Assembly (NCBI GenBank): GCA_964415525.1
Contig: CAYQAS010000141.1
Span: 1 to 9,608, forward strand
DNA: 9,608 nucleotides
Origin: CAZPUI01 sp964415525
GTDB lineage: Bacteria; Acidobacteriota; Holophagae; Holophagales; Holophagaceae
Direction of reading: 5' to 3'
A program made the translations under genes and the position numbers. The notes beneath the pieces were generated by a model. It saw only the letters and a program-made list of their open reading frames with translations, was not told where the DNA came from and did no database searches. Positions 1 through 6,287 of this stretch are shown here, one piece after another (the stretch's first letter is position 1; the number at the start of each line of letters is the position of its first letter).

Positions 1-1
1 C

Positions 2-799
2 GGCACGCTCTCCGCCGCCGACTGGAGCGACACCTTCCTGGGCTACCGCACCAGCTCCCAGTACCGGGAGCCGGGCATCGACAAGACGCTCTCCAAGAAC
101 ATCTTCCAGCTGGGCCATGCCAGCGGCTGGGCCTACGGCTCCAACTTCTTCAACGTCGATTTCCTCACCTCGGACAAGCACGATCCCGCCAACAGCGGCA
201 CCACCGGGGCCCAGGAGGTCTACGCGGTCTATCGCACGAGCCTGAGTCTGGGGAAGGTGACCGGCGCGAATCTGGGGTTCGGCCCGGTCAAGGACATCAG
301 CCTCACGGCGGGCTGCGACTTCAACAGCAAGGACAACGCCTTCGCCTCACGCAAGCGTATGTGGGTGGCGGGCGCGACCTTTCACCTGGCCGTGCCCAAT
401 GGCTTCTGGGATGTGAGCCTGCTCGCCAGCCAGGAGAAGAACCACAACGGCATCGTGGGTAAGCCGGTGGACTTCGACTTGGCCATGCAGGTCACGACCG
501 CGTGGAGCATCCCTTTCCAGCTCGGGAGTGCGGGGCTCGCGTTCAAGGGCTTCGCCAACCACATCGCTCCCAAGGGCAAGGATGGGTTCGGAGCCGAAAC
601 CATGGCCGAGACCCTGGCCCAGCTTGCGGTGCTGGCGGATCTGGGCACCCTGATGGGCGCCAAGGCCGGGCGTGTCTCCGCAGGTCTTGGGTTCGAGTAT
701 TGGAACAACAAGTTCGGCGGGGCCAACAGCGAGCGGCCCGCCCCGGCCACCAACAAGCGCGTCACGGCGCCCATGCTGATGGTGCAGGTCCACTTTTAG
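2..799 (+). CDS. Tsx-like outer-membrane beta-barrel protein (5'-partial)
   Basis: The frame is open from the left edge to TAG at 797-799, giving 265 visible residues; the start lies outside the window. A GTG at 257 is in frame, but good coding sequence continues upstream of it, so it is not the real start. The visible protein has alternating polar/aromatic strands, many Gly/Asn/Trp/Tyr residues, almost no Cys, and ends in V-Q-V-H-F; a terminal Phe is the usual signal for outer-membrane barrel insertion. Segments such as FGPVKDISL, SRKRMW, GFWDVSLL and KNHNGIVGK resemble the Tsx-like 'outer envelope protein' family (nucleoside-specific channel superfamily), as far as memory of the family allows. 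The inferred role is a small-solute pore in the outer membrane; the substrate cannot be read from the sequence. It converges on the PaaK-like gene with only 4 bases between the stop codons. Barrel identity is fairly sure, the Tsx assignment less so. Confidence 0.7.
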   Translation, partial: GTLSAADWSDTFLGYRTSSQYREPGIDKTLSKNIFQLGHASGWAYGSNFFNVDFLTSDKHDPANSGTTGAQEVYAVYRTSLSLGKVTGANLGFGPVKDISLTAGCDFNSKDNAFASRKRMWVAGATFHLAVPNGFWDVSLLASQEKNHNGIVGKPVDFDLAMQVTTAWSIPFQLGSAGLAFKGFANHIAPKGKDGFGAETMAETLAQLAVLADLGTLMGAKAGRVSAGLGFEYWNNKFGGANSERPAPATNKRVTAPMLMVQVHF

Positions 800-803
800 A
801 ATC

Positions 804-2177
804 CTAGAGCTCCGCCCACACCCTGCGGAACTTGCCGCTGATGGGGTCGCGCACCGGCACCTCGGTGGTTCGCAGAAGCTGAATGTGGGGGAGGGACTGG
901 GACGCCAGGTAGGCGTGCGCGCCCTCCAGCACCCGCGCCCACGTGTATTCCATCTCGTCGGCGTAGGTCGGCTCCAGGCGAATCTTCACGGTGGTCGGTC
1001 CCACCTGGATCGCCTGAAAGGAGGCCACGCCGGGAATGCCGTCAATGGCCTCGTCCAGCCCCATGGGCAGGAGCGGAATCTCCAGTCCTTCGGGGGACTT
1101 GAAGTGCAGGAGTTCGGCCCGGTGGCCTTCCAGGGCCACAGCGGGCAGCGTGAGGCCGCAGGGGCAGGGCTCGGGGATCTCCCTCAGGCGGTCTCCCAGC
1201 TCATAGCGCAGGATCGGCATGATGCGGTTGGCGAGGTTGGTCAGGAGTACCCGTTCCGAGAGTTCGCCTGTGGTTTTGGGACGATGAGCCACGTCCGTCG
1301 GCTCGAGGATCGTCCAGTCGGCATTGATGTGCATCCGCTGGTGGGAGCATTCGAACCCCATCATTCCGCCTTCGCAGGATCCATAGAGGTTGCGGGGCGG
1401 CACGCCAAAAGCTTCCAGGATGCGGGCCCGTTCGTCGGGCGGCAGGTATTCCGCAGAGCTAAGTACCAGGGCGGGGCGGATGTGGAGTCGCCCTGCCAGC
1501 TGCTCCGAGGCCAGCAGCCCGAGCACGCTGGCGTAGCCCGCCAGCAGGGTCGGCTGCACCTCGTTCAGGCGCCGGAGGACTTCCGCATGGGGCAGGTCGA
1601 TGGGGATGAGGTGCATGCGGTCGGCACGTCCAGGGTTGGCACGGCGGGCCCGCTCGTGGAGCGTGATTCCTTGGAAGTGGCCCTGGGCACAGAACACGGA
1701 GGCGGTGCAGGCTTTGGGTTGTGCCATGGCCCGGACCACGTCGGGGGTGAACCACGTCTGTCCGATCCGAACCACGTTCAAGGCGGTGTAGAGGTCTTGA
1801 GAACTGCGGTCATGCAGGAAGATGCCCGGAGAGCCAGTGGTGCCGGACGTGGTCGCCACCTGGTATTTCCCGAGGTAGGGTGTGCCGATCTTTTCGGGAT
1901 CCGCGAGGAATGCCTGGATCTCGTCCACGGACACGTCCGGGTCCGTGAAGACCTCGTCCAGATGGGCCATCAGCTCGGCTTTCGTGACCGGGGGAAGCTG
2001 GCACACATCGGTGATGAGGTCCGGCAGATCCCGGTATTTCCGCGCATAGAACGGGGAGTTGCGACGCGCATGGGCTACCATCTCGCCAAGCCGGATCCGC
2101 TGGTGGGCAGCCAGGACATCGGGTGTGGCGCGGGTCAGGGCCTGGACCGAAGGGACGAGGGCGGAGAGGGGCTGCAA
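804..2177 (-). CDS. PaaK-like phenylacetate-CoA ligase family protein (adenylate-forming enzyme)
   Basis: This is an ANL-superfamily adenylate-forming enzyme of the PaaK/CapK/coenzyme-F390-synthetase-like group, which activates a carboxylate with ATP, usually for transfer to CoA. Counted from a TTG start at 2177 (457 aa), it shows TTSGTTGSPG (P-loop, residues 109-118), YGSCEG (265-270, the 'YG.tE' adenine/magnesium motif with E269), LRYELGD (323-329, with the ribose-binding Asp), a CPCG turn (338-341) typical of PaaK proteins, and GKFRR near the C-terminus (K449, the mobile-domain lysine). The frame stays open up to an ATG at 2306, but that ATG lies inside a strong hairpin ending the upstream gene, and residues coded there look non-native. 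TTG at 2177 has GGTGA 4 bases upstream and gives the usual family length, so I prefer it. The purine-rich GAGGAGGGAGGA near 2233-2244 has no well-spaced in-frame start codon. No other phenylacetate-catabolic genes are nearby, so the substrate is unknown. Function class is sure; start and substrate are not. Confidence 0.88.
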   Translation of the reverse strand: MQPLSALVPSVQALTRATPDVLAAHQRIRLGEMVAHARRNSPFYARKYRDLPDLITDVCQLPPVTKAELMAHLDEVFTDPDVSVDEIQAFLADPEKIGTPYLGKYQVATTSGTTGSPGIFLHDRSSQDLYTALNVVRIGQTWFTPDVVRAMAQPKACTASVFCAQGHFQGITLHERARRANPGRADRMHLIPIDLPHAEVLRRLNEVQPTLLAGYASVLGLLASEQLAGRLHIRPALVLSSAEYLPPDERARILEAFGVPPRNLYGSCEGGMMGFECSHQRMHINADWTILEPTDVAHRPKTTGELSERVLLTNLANRIMPILRYELGDRLREIPEPCPCGLTLPAVALEGHRAELLHFKSPEGLEIPLLPMGLDEAIDGIPGVASFQAIQVGPTTVKIRLEPTYADEMEYTWARVLEGAHAYLASQSLPHIQLLRTTEVPVRDPISGKFRRVWAEL

Positions 2178-2271
2178 AGGGTCACCGTAGGAATCGTGAA
2201 CGGGCGGAATGCCATGGCGGAGGAGGTCGATTCCTCCCTCCTCAATGTCCCACGCCTGATGGCCTGCGTAT

Positions 2272-2311
2272 CGCGAATGAGGGGCCTCCGGATGGAGGCC
2301 CCTCATTCGCG
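2272..2311 (-). terminator. Perfect 18-bp hairpin, probable terminator of the MBL gene
   Basis: Arms 2272-2289 and 2294-2311 are perfectly complementary over 18 bp around a GGAT loop (ATCC on the minus strand). The inner part of the stem is solid G/C, GGGGCCTCC with its complement. It begins 18 bases after the stop codon of the minus-strand MBL-fold gene, the place expected for its terminator. There is no T-tract on either side, so it is not a textbook intrinsic terminator; it could be an RNA-stability hairpin or a dispersed repeat. It contains the ATG at 2304-2306 that would otherwise be the farthest start of the PaaK-like gene. Confidence 0.65.
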
Positions 2312-2329
2312 TGACAGTGTGTGTCGTGT

Positions 2330-3220
2330 TCAGCGCTTCACAGGATGGAATGTGAAGGCCTCGTCCTTGGTGGCCAGGCTGCCCATGCCGGGGAAGGCGA
2401 GGTGTGTGGCGGCCACAGTGAGCTTGCCTGCGGCGGCTCGCTTGAACGCCTCCTTGCGGCTGGCGATGGCGCGGGTGCTATCGGCGTCGAAAGCCACCGC
2501 CACAGCGGGATGGGCGAACTGGATGGCGCCATAGTGGATCAAATCGCCGATGCACCAGAGGGTCTCGCCCTTGGAGGTGAAGGTGTAGACGGTGTGGCCT
2601 TCCGTGTGGCCTGTGGCGGCAAAGGCGCCGACGCCCGCCACGGGAGCCTCGCCCGCGGCGAAGGGTTTGTAGGCACCTGCCGCCTGATAGGGAGCGAGGG
2701 CCTTCTTCACCAGGGGCAGGGATGGCTTCAACTTGTCCGGCAGGCGGCTGGGCTCGGAGAGCCAGAAGTCGTGCTCCGCCTGGGCCGCCCGCACCACGGC
2801 CTTGGAGAAGGCTCGCGTGCCATCGGCCTTCACGAGGCCGCCCACATGATCGAAGTGGAAGTGGGTGATGAGCACCACGTCGATGCTGGCCGGATCGACC
2901 CCGATGGCGGCCAAATTGGACAGCAGGTGTCCGGTGGTGCCCTTCTGGTCATGGCCCGCCCCCGTGTCCACCAGGATGCGCTTTCCGCCCAATGTGATCA
3001 GGAAGGCATTGCAGGGTGTCTCGGCGCCATCCTTGCCCCCCAGCAGAGGCCGGGCCTCTTCCAGCGTCATGCCCTTGAGCAGAGCGGCATTCAGGGTAAA
3101 GGAACCATCCAGGATCGCGGTGACATCCATCTCGCCCAGACGGGTGCGATAGGCGCCTGCGGGATCGGCGGCGGTAAGGGAACAGGCTGCGAGGGTGGTG
3201 AGCAGAATTACTTGGCGCAT
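2330..3220 (-). CDS. Exported metallo-beta-lactamase-fold hydrolase
   Basis: This 296-aa protein has the MBL-fold zinc site: HFHFDH at residues 120-125 (H120, H122, D124, H125), the GHTEGHT loop (204-210), D226 in CIGDLIH, and H273 in ATHLAFPG. This set fits a dinuclear-zinc hydrolase of the broad lactonase/'MBL fold metallo-hydrolase' group; periplasmic quorum-quenching lactonases share the layout, but no residue here fixes the substrate. The N-terminus (M-R, then a hydrophobic stretch) is an export signal. L-A-A-C at residues 10-13 matches a lipobox, so the protein may be a lipoprotein anchored at C13; alternatively a signal peptidase I site lies near residues 17-23. The ATG at 3220 has TAGGAG 5 bases upstream, and that sequence begins with the stop codon of the upstream peptidase. 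Translation is therefore probably coupled. The fold is certain, the substrate unknown. Confidence 0.92.
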   Translation of the reverse strand: MRQVILLTTLAACSLTAADPAGAYRTRLGEMDVTAILDGSFTLNAALLKGMTLEEARPLLGGKDGAETPCNAFLITLGGKRILVDTGAGHDQKGTTGHLLSNLAAIGVDPASIDVVLITHFHFDHVGGLVKADGTRAFSKAVVRAAQAEHDFWLSEPSRLPDKLKPSLPLVKKALAPYQAAGAYKPFAAGEAPVAGVGAFAATGHTEGHTVYTFTSKGETLWCIGDLIHYGAIQFAHPAVAVAFDADSTRAIASRKEAFKRAAAGKLTVAATHLAFPGMGSLATKDEAFTFHPVKR

Positions 3221-3225
3221 CGGGA

Positions 3226-3231
3226 CTCCTA
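3226..3231 (-). promoter_or_regulatory. Ribosome-binding site of the MBL gene overlapping the peptidase stop codon
   Basis: On the minus strand the sequence reads TAGGAG, then 5 bases, then the ATG of the MBL-fold gene. The TAG is the stop codon of the prolyl oligopeptidase, so a terminating ribosome sits on the next gene's Shine-Dalgarno sequence. This fixes the MBL start and suggests translational coupling. Confidence 0.8.
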
Positions 3232-5322
3232 CTTCAGCTTCTGCCAGAGGAAGGTGTATTCCAGGGCGGACATGTGGGCCTTCTGCTTGTTGTCCGCCGC
3301 GCCGCCGTGACCGCCCTCGATGTTCTCGAAGTAGCGGACGTCGGCGCCCATCTCCTTCATGCGGGCCATCATCTTGCGGGCGTGGCCGGGGTGCACGCGG
3401 TCATCCCGGGTGCTGGTGGTGAAGAACACGGAGGGATAGGTCACGCCGCTCTTGAGGTTGTGGTACGGGCTGAACTTCTGGATGAAGCTCCACTCCTCAG
3501 GCTTGCTTGGATCGCCGTATTCGCCCATCCAGGAGGCGCCCGCCAGAAGCTGGCTGTAGCGCTTCATGTCCAGCAGCGGCACCTGGCAGACGATGGCCTT
3601 GAAGAGCTGCGGGTAGAGCGTCGTCATGTTGCCCATGAGCAGGCCGCCGTTGCTGCCGCCCTGGGCGCCCAGGTGCTGGGGCGTGGTGATCTTGCGCTTG
3701 AAGAGATCCTCCGCCACGCCGGCGAAATCCTCGTAGCAACGCAGGCGGTTCTGCTTGAGGGCCGCCTGGTGCCAGGTGGGGCCGTACTCGCCGCCGCCGC
3801 GGATGTTCGCAAGGATGTAGACGCCGCCCTGGGTGGTCCAGGCAAGGCCGGAGACGGGGTTGTAGCCGGGAGTCAGGGACACCTCGAAGCCGCCGTAGCC
3901 GTAGAGCAGGGTGGGATTCTGGCCGTCGAGCTTCAGCCCCTTCGGGGCGATCTGGAAGTAGGGCACGCGGGTGCCGTCCTTGGACGTGGCGAAGTGCTGG
4001 CTGACCTCCACCTTGGAGGCGTCGAAGAAGGCGGGCGTGCTCTTCAGGGTCTCGAAGGTGCCGCCGACTTTGCCGTACTGCAGGCTGGTGGGCGTGGTGA
4101 AGCCGCTGACGGTGAAGAAGACTTCGTCGCTGTGCTCGGGATCGATGCCGCCGACACCGACGGAGGAGAAGGCCGGGGCGCCGGGGAAGGGCTGCTGCTT
4201 CCAGCCGTTCTTGCCGGGGGTGGCGATGCTCACGACGCTCTTCACGTCCTCCAGCACCGTGACCAGCAGGTGGCTCTTGGTCCAGCTGATGCCCTCCAGA
4301 GAGCGGGTGGCGGTGGGCTCGAAGAGCACGGTGAAGTCCCGCTTGCCCGCCATGAAGTCGTCGAAGCGCGTCACCAGGAGGCTGCCGGCGGTGTAGGTCT
4401 TGCCACCCACTGTCCAGGGGGTGCGGAGCTGGACGGTCATCCACTCCCTGTAGGGATTGGCGTTGGCATCCTCGGGGACATCAAGCTTCACGAGCTTGCC
4501 GTCGGCCTTGCGCAGGAAGGTCTCGGAGGTGGTCATCGTGATACCACGGGAGATGAAGTCCCGCTCGAAGCCCTTCGTGTCGTCGTGGCCGGCGCCCACG
4601 CTGATATCCGAGGCCTTGCCTTCATAGATGGTCGTGGCGGCGCTCAAGGGCGTGCCGCGCTTCCAGAGCTTCACGATGCGGGCATAGCCGGAGTCGGTCA
4701 TGGAGCCCGGGCCGAAATCCGTGCTGACGTAGACCGAGTCCTTGTCGATCCAGCCGAGGCTGCCCTTGGCTTCCGGCAACTCGAAGCCGCCCTTCACGAA
4801 CTGGCGGGTCTTCAGGTCGAATTCCCGGGTCACCGTGGCGTCGGCGCCGCCGCGACTGAGGGTCACCAGCACGTGCCGGTAGCCGCCCGCCTTGAGGACC
4901 TGCGCACCGCCCCAGACCCAGTTCTCCTTCTCGGCGGTGCCGATGGCGTCCAGGTCGAGGATCACGTCCCAGGCAGGCTCGGCCTTGCGGTACTCCGCGA
5001 GGCTCGTGCGGCGCCAGAGGCCGCGAGGGTGCTTGGCGTCGCGCCAGAAGTTGTAGAAGTGGTCGCCGATCTTGCCCACGAACGGGATGCGGGCGTTGGA
5101 GTCGAGCACCTTGAGGATCTCGCCCTTCATCCGGTCGAAGCGCGGGTCGGTGCCCAGCTCTTTCATGGTCTCGCCGTTGCGGGCCTTTACCCAGTCGAGG
5201 GCCTTCTCGCCGGTGACCTCTTCGAGCCAGAGGTGCGGATCTTCGGGTTGCGTGGGGGGCTGGGCGGACATAGTGAGCACCGCAGGAAGGCTCAGGGCCA
5301 GGGATCGAAGGAGGCGGGACAT
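3229..5322 (-). CDS. Exported prolyl oligopeptidase family serine peptidase (S9A)
   Basis: This 697-aa serine peptidase of family S9A cleaves short peptides, typically after proline. After an export signal (R3, R6, then a hydrophobic stretch to about A20), the mature part begins with the N-terminal strand of the catalytic domain (DPHLWLEEV, about 28-36), runs through the beta-propeller (about 80-440) and ends in the alpha/beta-hydrolase domain. Catalytic features are GYGGF (475-479), RGGGEYG (508-514), GGSNGG with nucleophile S557, TRDDRVHPGH with D641, and EGGHGG with H672, so the triad is complete. The open frame runs upstream to 5586 but there overlaps the phosphatase gene. The ATG at 5322 has AAGGAG 7 bases upstream and is followed directly by the signal peptide, so it is the right start. 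The 116 bases upstream show no convincing promoter. It is coupled to the downstream MBL gene with an 8-base gap. Its likely location is periplasm or outside; substrates are probably proline-containing oligopeptides (inference). Confidence 0.95.
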   Translation of the reverse strand: MSRLLRSLALSLPAVLTMSAQPPTQPEDPHLWLEEVTGEKALDWVKARNGETMKELGTDPRFDRMKGEILKVLDSNARIPFVGKIGDHFYNFWRDAKHPRGLWRRTSLAEYRKAEPAWDVILDLDAIGTAEKENWVWGGAQVLKAGGYRHVLVTLSRGGADATVTREFDLKTRQFVKGGFELPEAKGSLGWIDKDSVYVSTDFGPGSMTDSGYARIVKLWKRGTPLSAATTIYEGKASDISVGAGHDDTKGFERDFISRGITMTTSETFLRKADGKLVKLDVPEDANANPYREWMTVQLRTPWTVGGKTYTAGSLLVTRFDDFMAGKRDFTVLFEPTATRSLEGISWTKSHLLVTVLEDVKSVVSIATPGKNGWKQQPFPGAPAFSSVGVGGIDPEHSDEVFFTVSGFTTPTSLQYGKVGGTFETLKSTPAFFDASKVEVSQHFATSKDGTRVPYFQIAPKGLKLDGQNPTLLYGYGGFEVSLTPGYNPVSGLAWTTQGGVYILANIRGGGEYGPTWHQAALKQNRLRCYEDFAGVAEDLFKRKITTPQHLGAQGGSNGGLLMGNMTTLYPQLFKAIVCQVPLLDMKRYSQLLAGASWMGEYGDPSKPEEWSFIQKFSPYHNLKSGVTYPSVFFTTSTRDDRVHPGHARKMMARMKEMGADVRYFENIEGGHGGAADNKQKAHMSALEYTFLWQKLK

Positions 5323-5329
5323 GGGGGAA

Positions 5330-5335
5330 CTCCTT
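5330..5335 (-). promoter_or_regulatory. Ribosome-binding site fixing the prolyl oligopeptidase start
   Basis: AAGGAG on the minus strand, 7 bases before the ATG at 5322. It settles the choice between this ATG and the 88 extra in-frame codons upstream, which overlap the phosphatase gene and do not look like peptidase sequence. Confidence 0.75.
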
Positions 5336-5438
5336 GAGAAATCATTCACGCCCATCTTGCCCAGGGTCTTCCATGTCTTAGCCACAGGGGGATGAAATCG
5401 CACCTGGGTGGGGCGAGTGGGCGCGGGGGCGCGATGAA

Positions 5439-6212
5439 CTACCGGATGGCCTCGGAAAGTTCCCCGTGGACATAGAGGTTGCCCACCACGACATCGCCGG
5501 TATCCCGCCACCCTTCCGTCCCCTGCCAGTCGCTGACGAGCCCGCCGGCCTCCATGACCAGCAGGACGCCTGCGGCCATGTCCCACTTCTGGAGGCCCAG
5601 CTCGAAGAAACCGTCGTAAATGCCCGCGGCGGTGTGGGCGAGGTCCAGGGCGGCGCTGCCCGCGCGGCGGATGCCCTTGGCGCGGTAGAAGACGCTGCGC
5701 AGAGCGTTGTTGTAGCGCTCGAAGCGCTCGCCGAGCTGGAAGGCGAAGCCCGTGGCGAGGAAGGCGCCATCAAGTCCCGTGTGCTGGCCTACGGTCATCG
5801 GCTGTCCATTCCAGGTAGCCCCTTCACCCCGCACGGCTAGGAAGCAGTCGTTCCGCAGCGGATCGAGCACACAGCCCACTAGGGGGCCGTCCTGATCCCA
5901 GAGGGCGACGGAGACACACCAGTGGGGGAAGCCCTGGACGAAGTTCAGGGTGCCGTCCAGCGGATCCACGATCCAGGTGCGCTGGGCGTTGCCGGAGGCG
6001 CCCATCTCCTCCCCGAGGTAGGCGTACTGCGGGAAGCGCCGCTCCAGTTCGGCCTTGATGGCCGCCTCCGAGGCCCGATCGGCCTCGCTCACGAAGTCGT
6101 TCTTCGTCTTCTCGGCGATGGTGGCGGGATCGAGCTTCCGGAAATACCGCAACAGGATGTCCGCACCGGCGCGGGCCGCGGCTTCACAGGCTTCACGTTG
6201 GGCTTCCAGCAT
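5439..6212 (-). CDS. Inositol monophosphatase family protein (SuhB-like)
   Basis: This Mg2+-dependent phosphatase of the IMPase/FBPase fold is 257 aa from the ATG at 6212. From that start the visible motifs are EKTKNDFVSEAD (34-45), GEE (67-69, metal-binding Glu), WIVDPLDGTLNF (80-91, with metal ligands D83 and D86), and WDMAAG (210-215, with D211). The order, spacing and length match bacterial SuhB-type enzymes, which dephosphorylate myo-inositol-1-phosphate and related sugar or nucleotide phosphates in the cytoplasm. In some bacteria SuhB also has a role in ribosomal RNA transcription; nothing here shows that. An ATG 7 codons upstream (6233) is also in frame, but only the one at 6212 has a good Shine-Dalgarno (GGAGG, 6-base spacing), and it matches the usual family N-terminus. 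The gene follows ligA after 75 bases and precedes the peptidase by 116. CysQ- or HisN-like activity cannot be excluded from sequence alone. Confidence 0.93.
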   Translation of the reverse strand: MLEAQREACEAAARAGADILLRYFRKLDPATIAEKTKNDFVSEADRASEAAIKAELERRFPQYAYLGEEMGASGNAQRTWIVDPLDGTLNFVQGFPHWCVSVALWDQDGPLVGCVLDPLRNDCFLAVRGEGATWNGQPMTVGQHTGLDGAFLATGFAFQLGERFERYNNALRSVFYRAKGIRRAGSAALDLAHTAAGIYDGFFELGLQKWDMAAGVLLVMEAGGLVSDWQGTEGWRDTGDVVVGNLYVHGELSEAIR

Positions 6213-6218
6213 TCCAAT

Positions 6219-6223
6219 CCTCC
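6219..6223 (-). promoter_or_regulatory. Ribosome-binding site fixing the phosphatase start
   Basis: GGAGG on the minus strand, 6 bases before the ATG at 6212. It lies inside the alternative reading that would start at 6233 and so favours the shorter protein. Confidence 0.7.
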
Positions 6224-6287
6224 GAACGTCCATTCTGGCCCGTCCGCGCCGGGTTTCGTCACGAAGGCGGGACCGGGATGCAACCGT

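Noticed and set aside
885..2534. A 549-codon plus-strand open frame over the PaaK-like gene
   Set aside because: It spans the hairpin and runs into the MBL gene, with no motifs; the minus-strand gene explains the coding bias.
3274..5337. A 687-codon plus-strand open frame opposite the prolyl oligopeptidase
   Set aside because: The peptidase on the minus strand has a complete catalytic triad, signal peptide and ribosome-binding site; the opposite frame has only biased Gly/Ala/Val/His composition, as expected from GC-rich antisense.
5323..5438. Possible promoter before the prolyl oligopeptidase (a TAAGAC-like box)
   Set aside because: No -35-like hexamer at a suitable distance; the match is no better than expected by chance.
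5323..5586. In-frame 88-codon upstream extension of the prolyl oligopeptidase
   Set aside because: It overlaps the phosphatase gene, is Arg/Gly-rich without homology, and the ATG at 5322 has a good ribosome-binding site and a signal peptide right after it.
6255..6265. Small dyad TTCGT-C-ACGAA between ligA and the phosphatase gene
   Set aside because: Only 5-bp arms with a single-base centre; not long enough to call an operator or terminator without conservation data.
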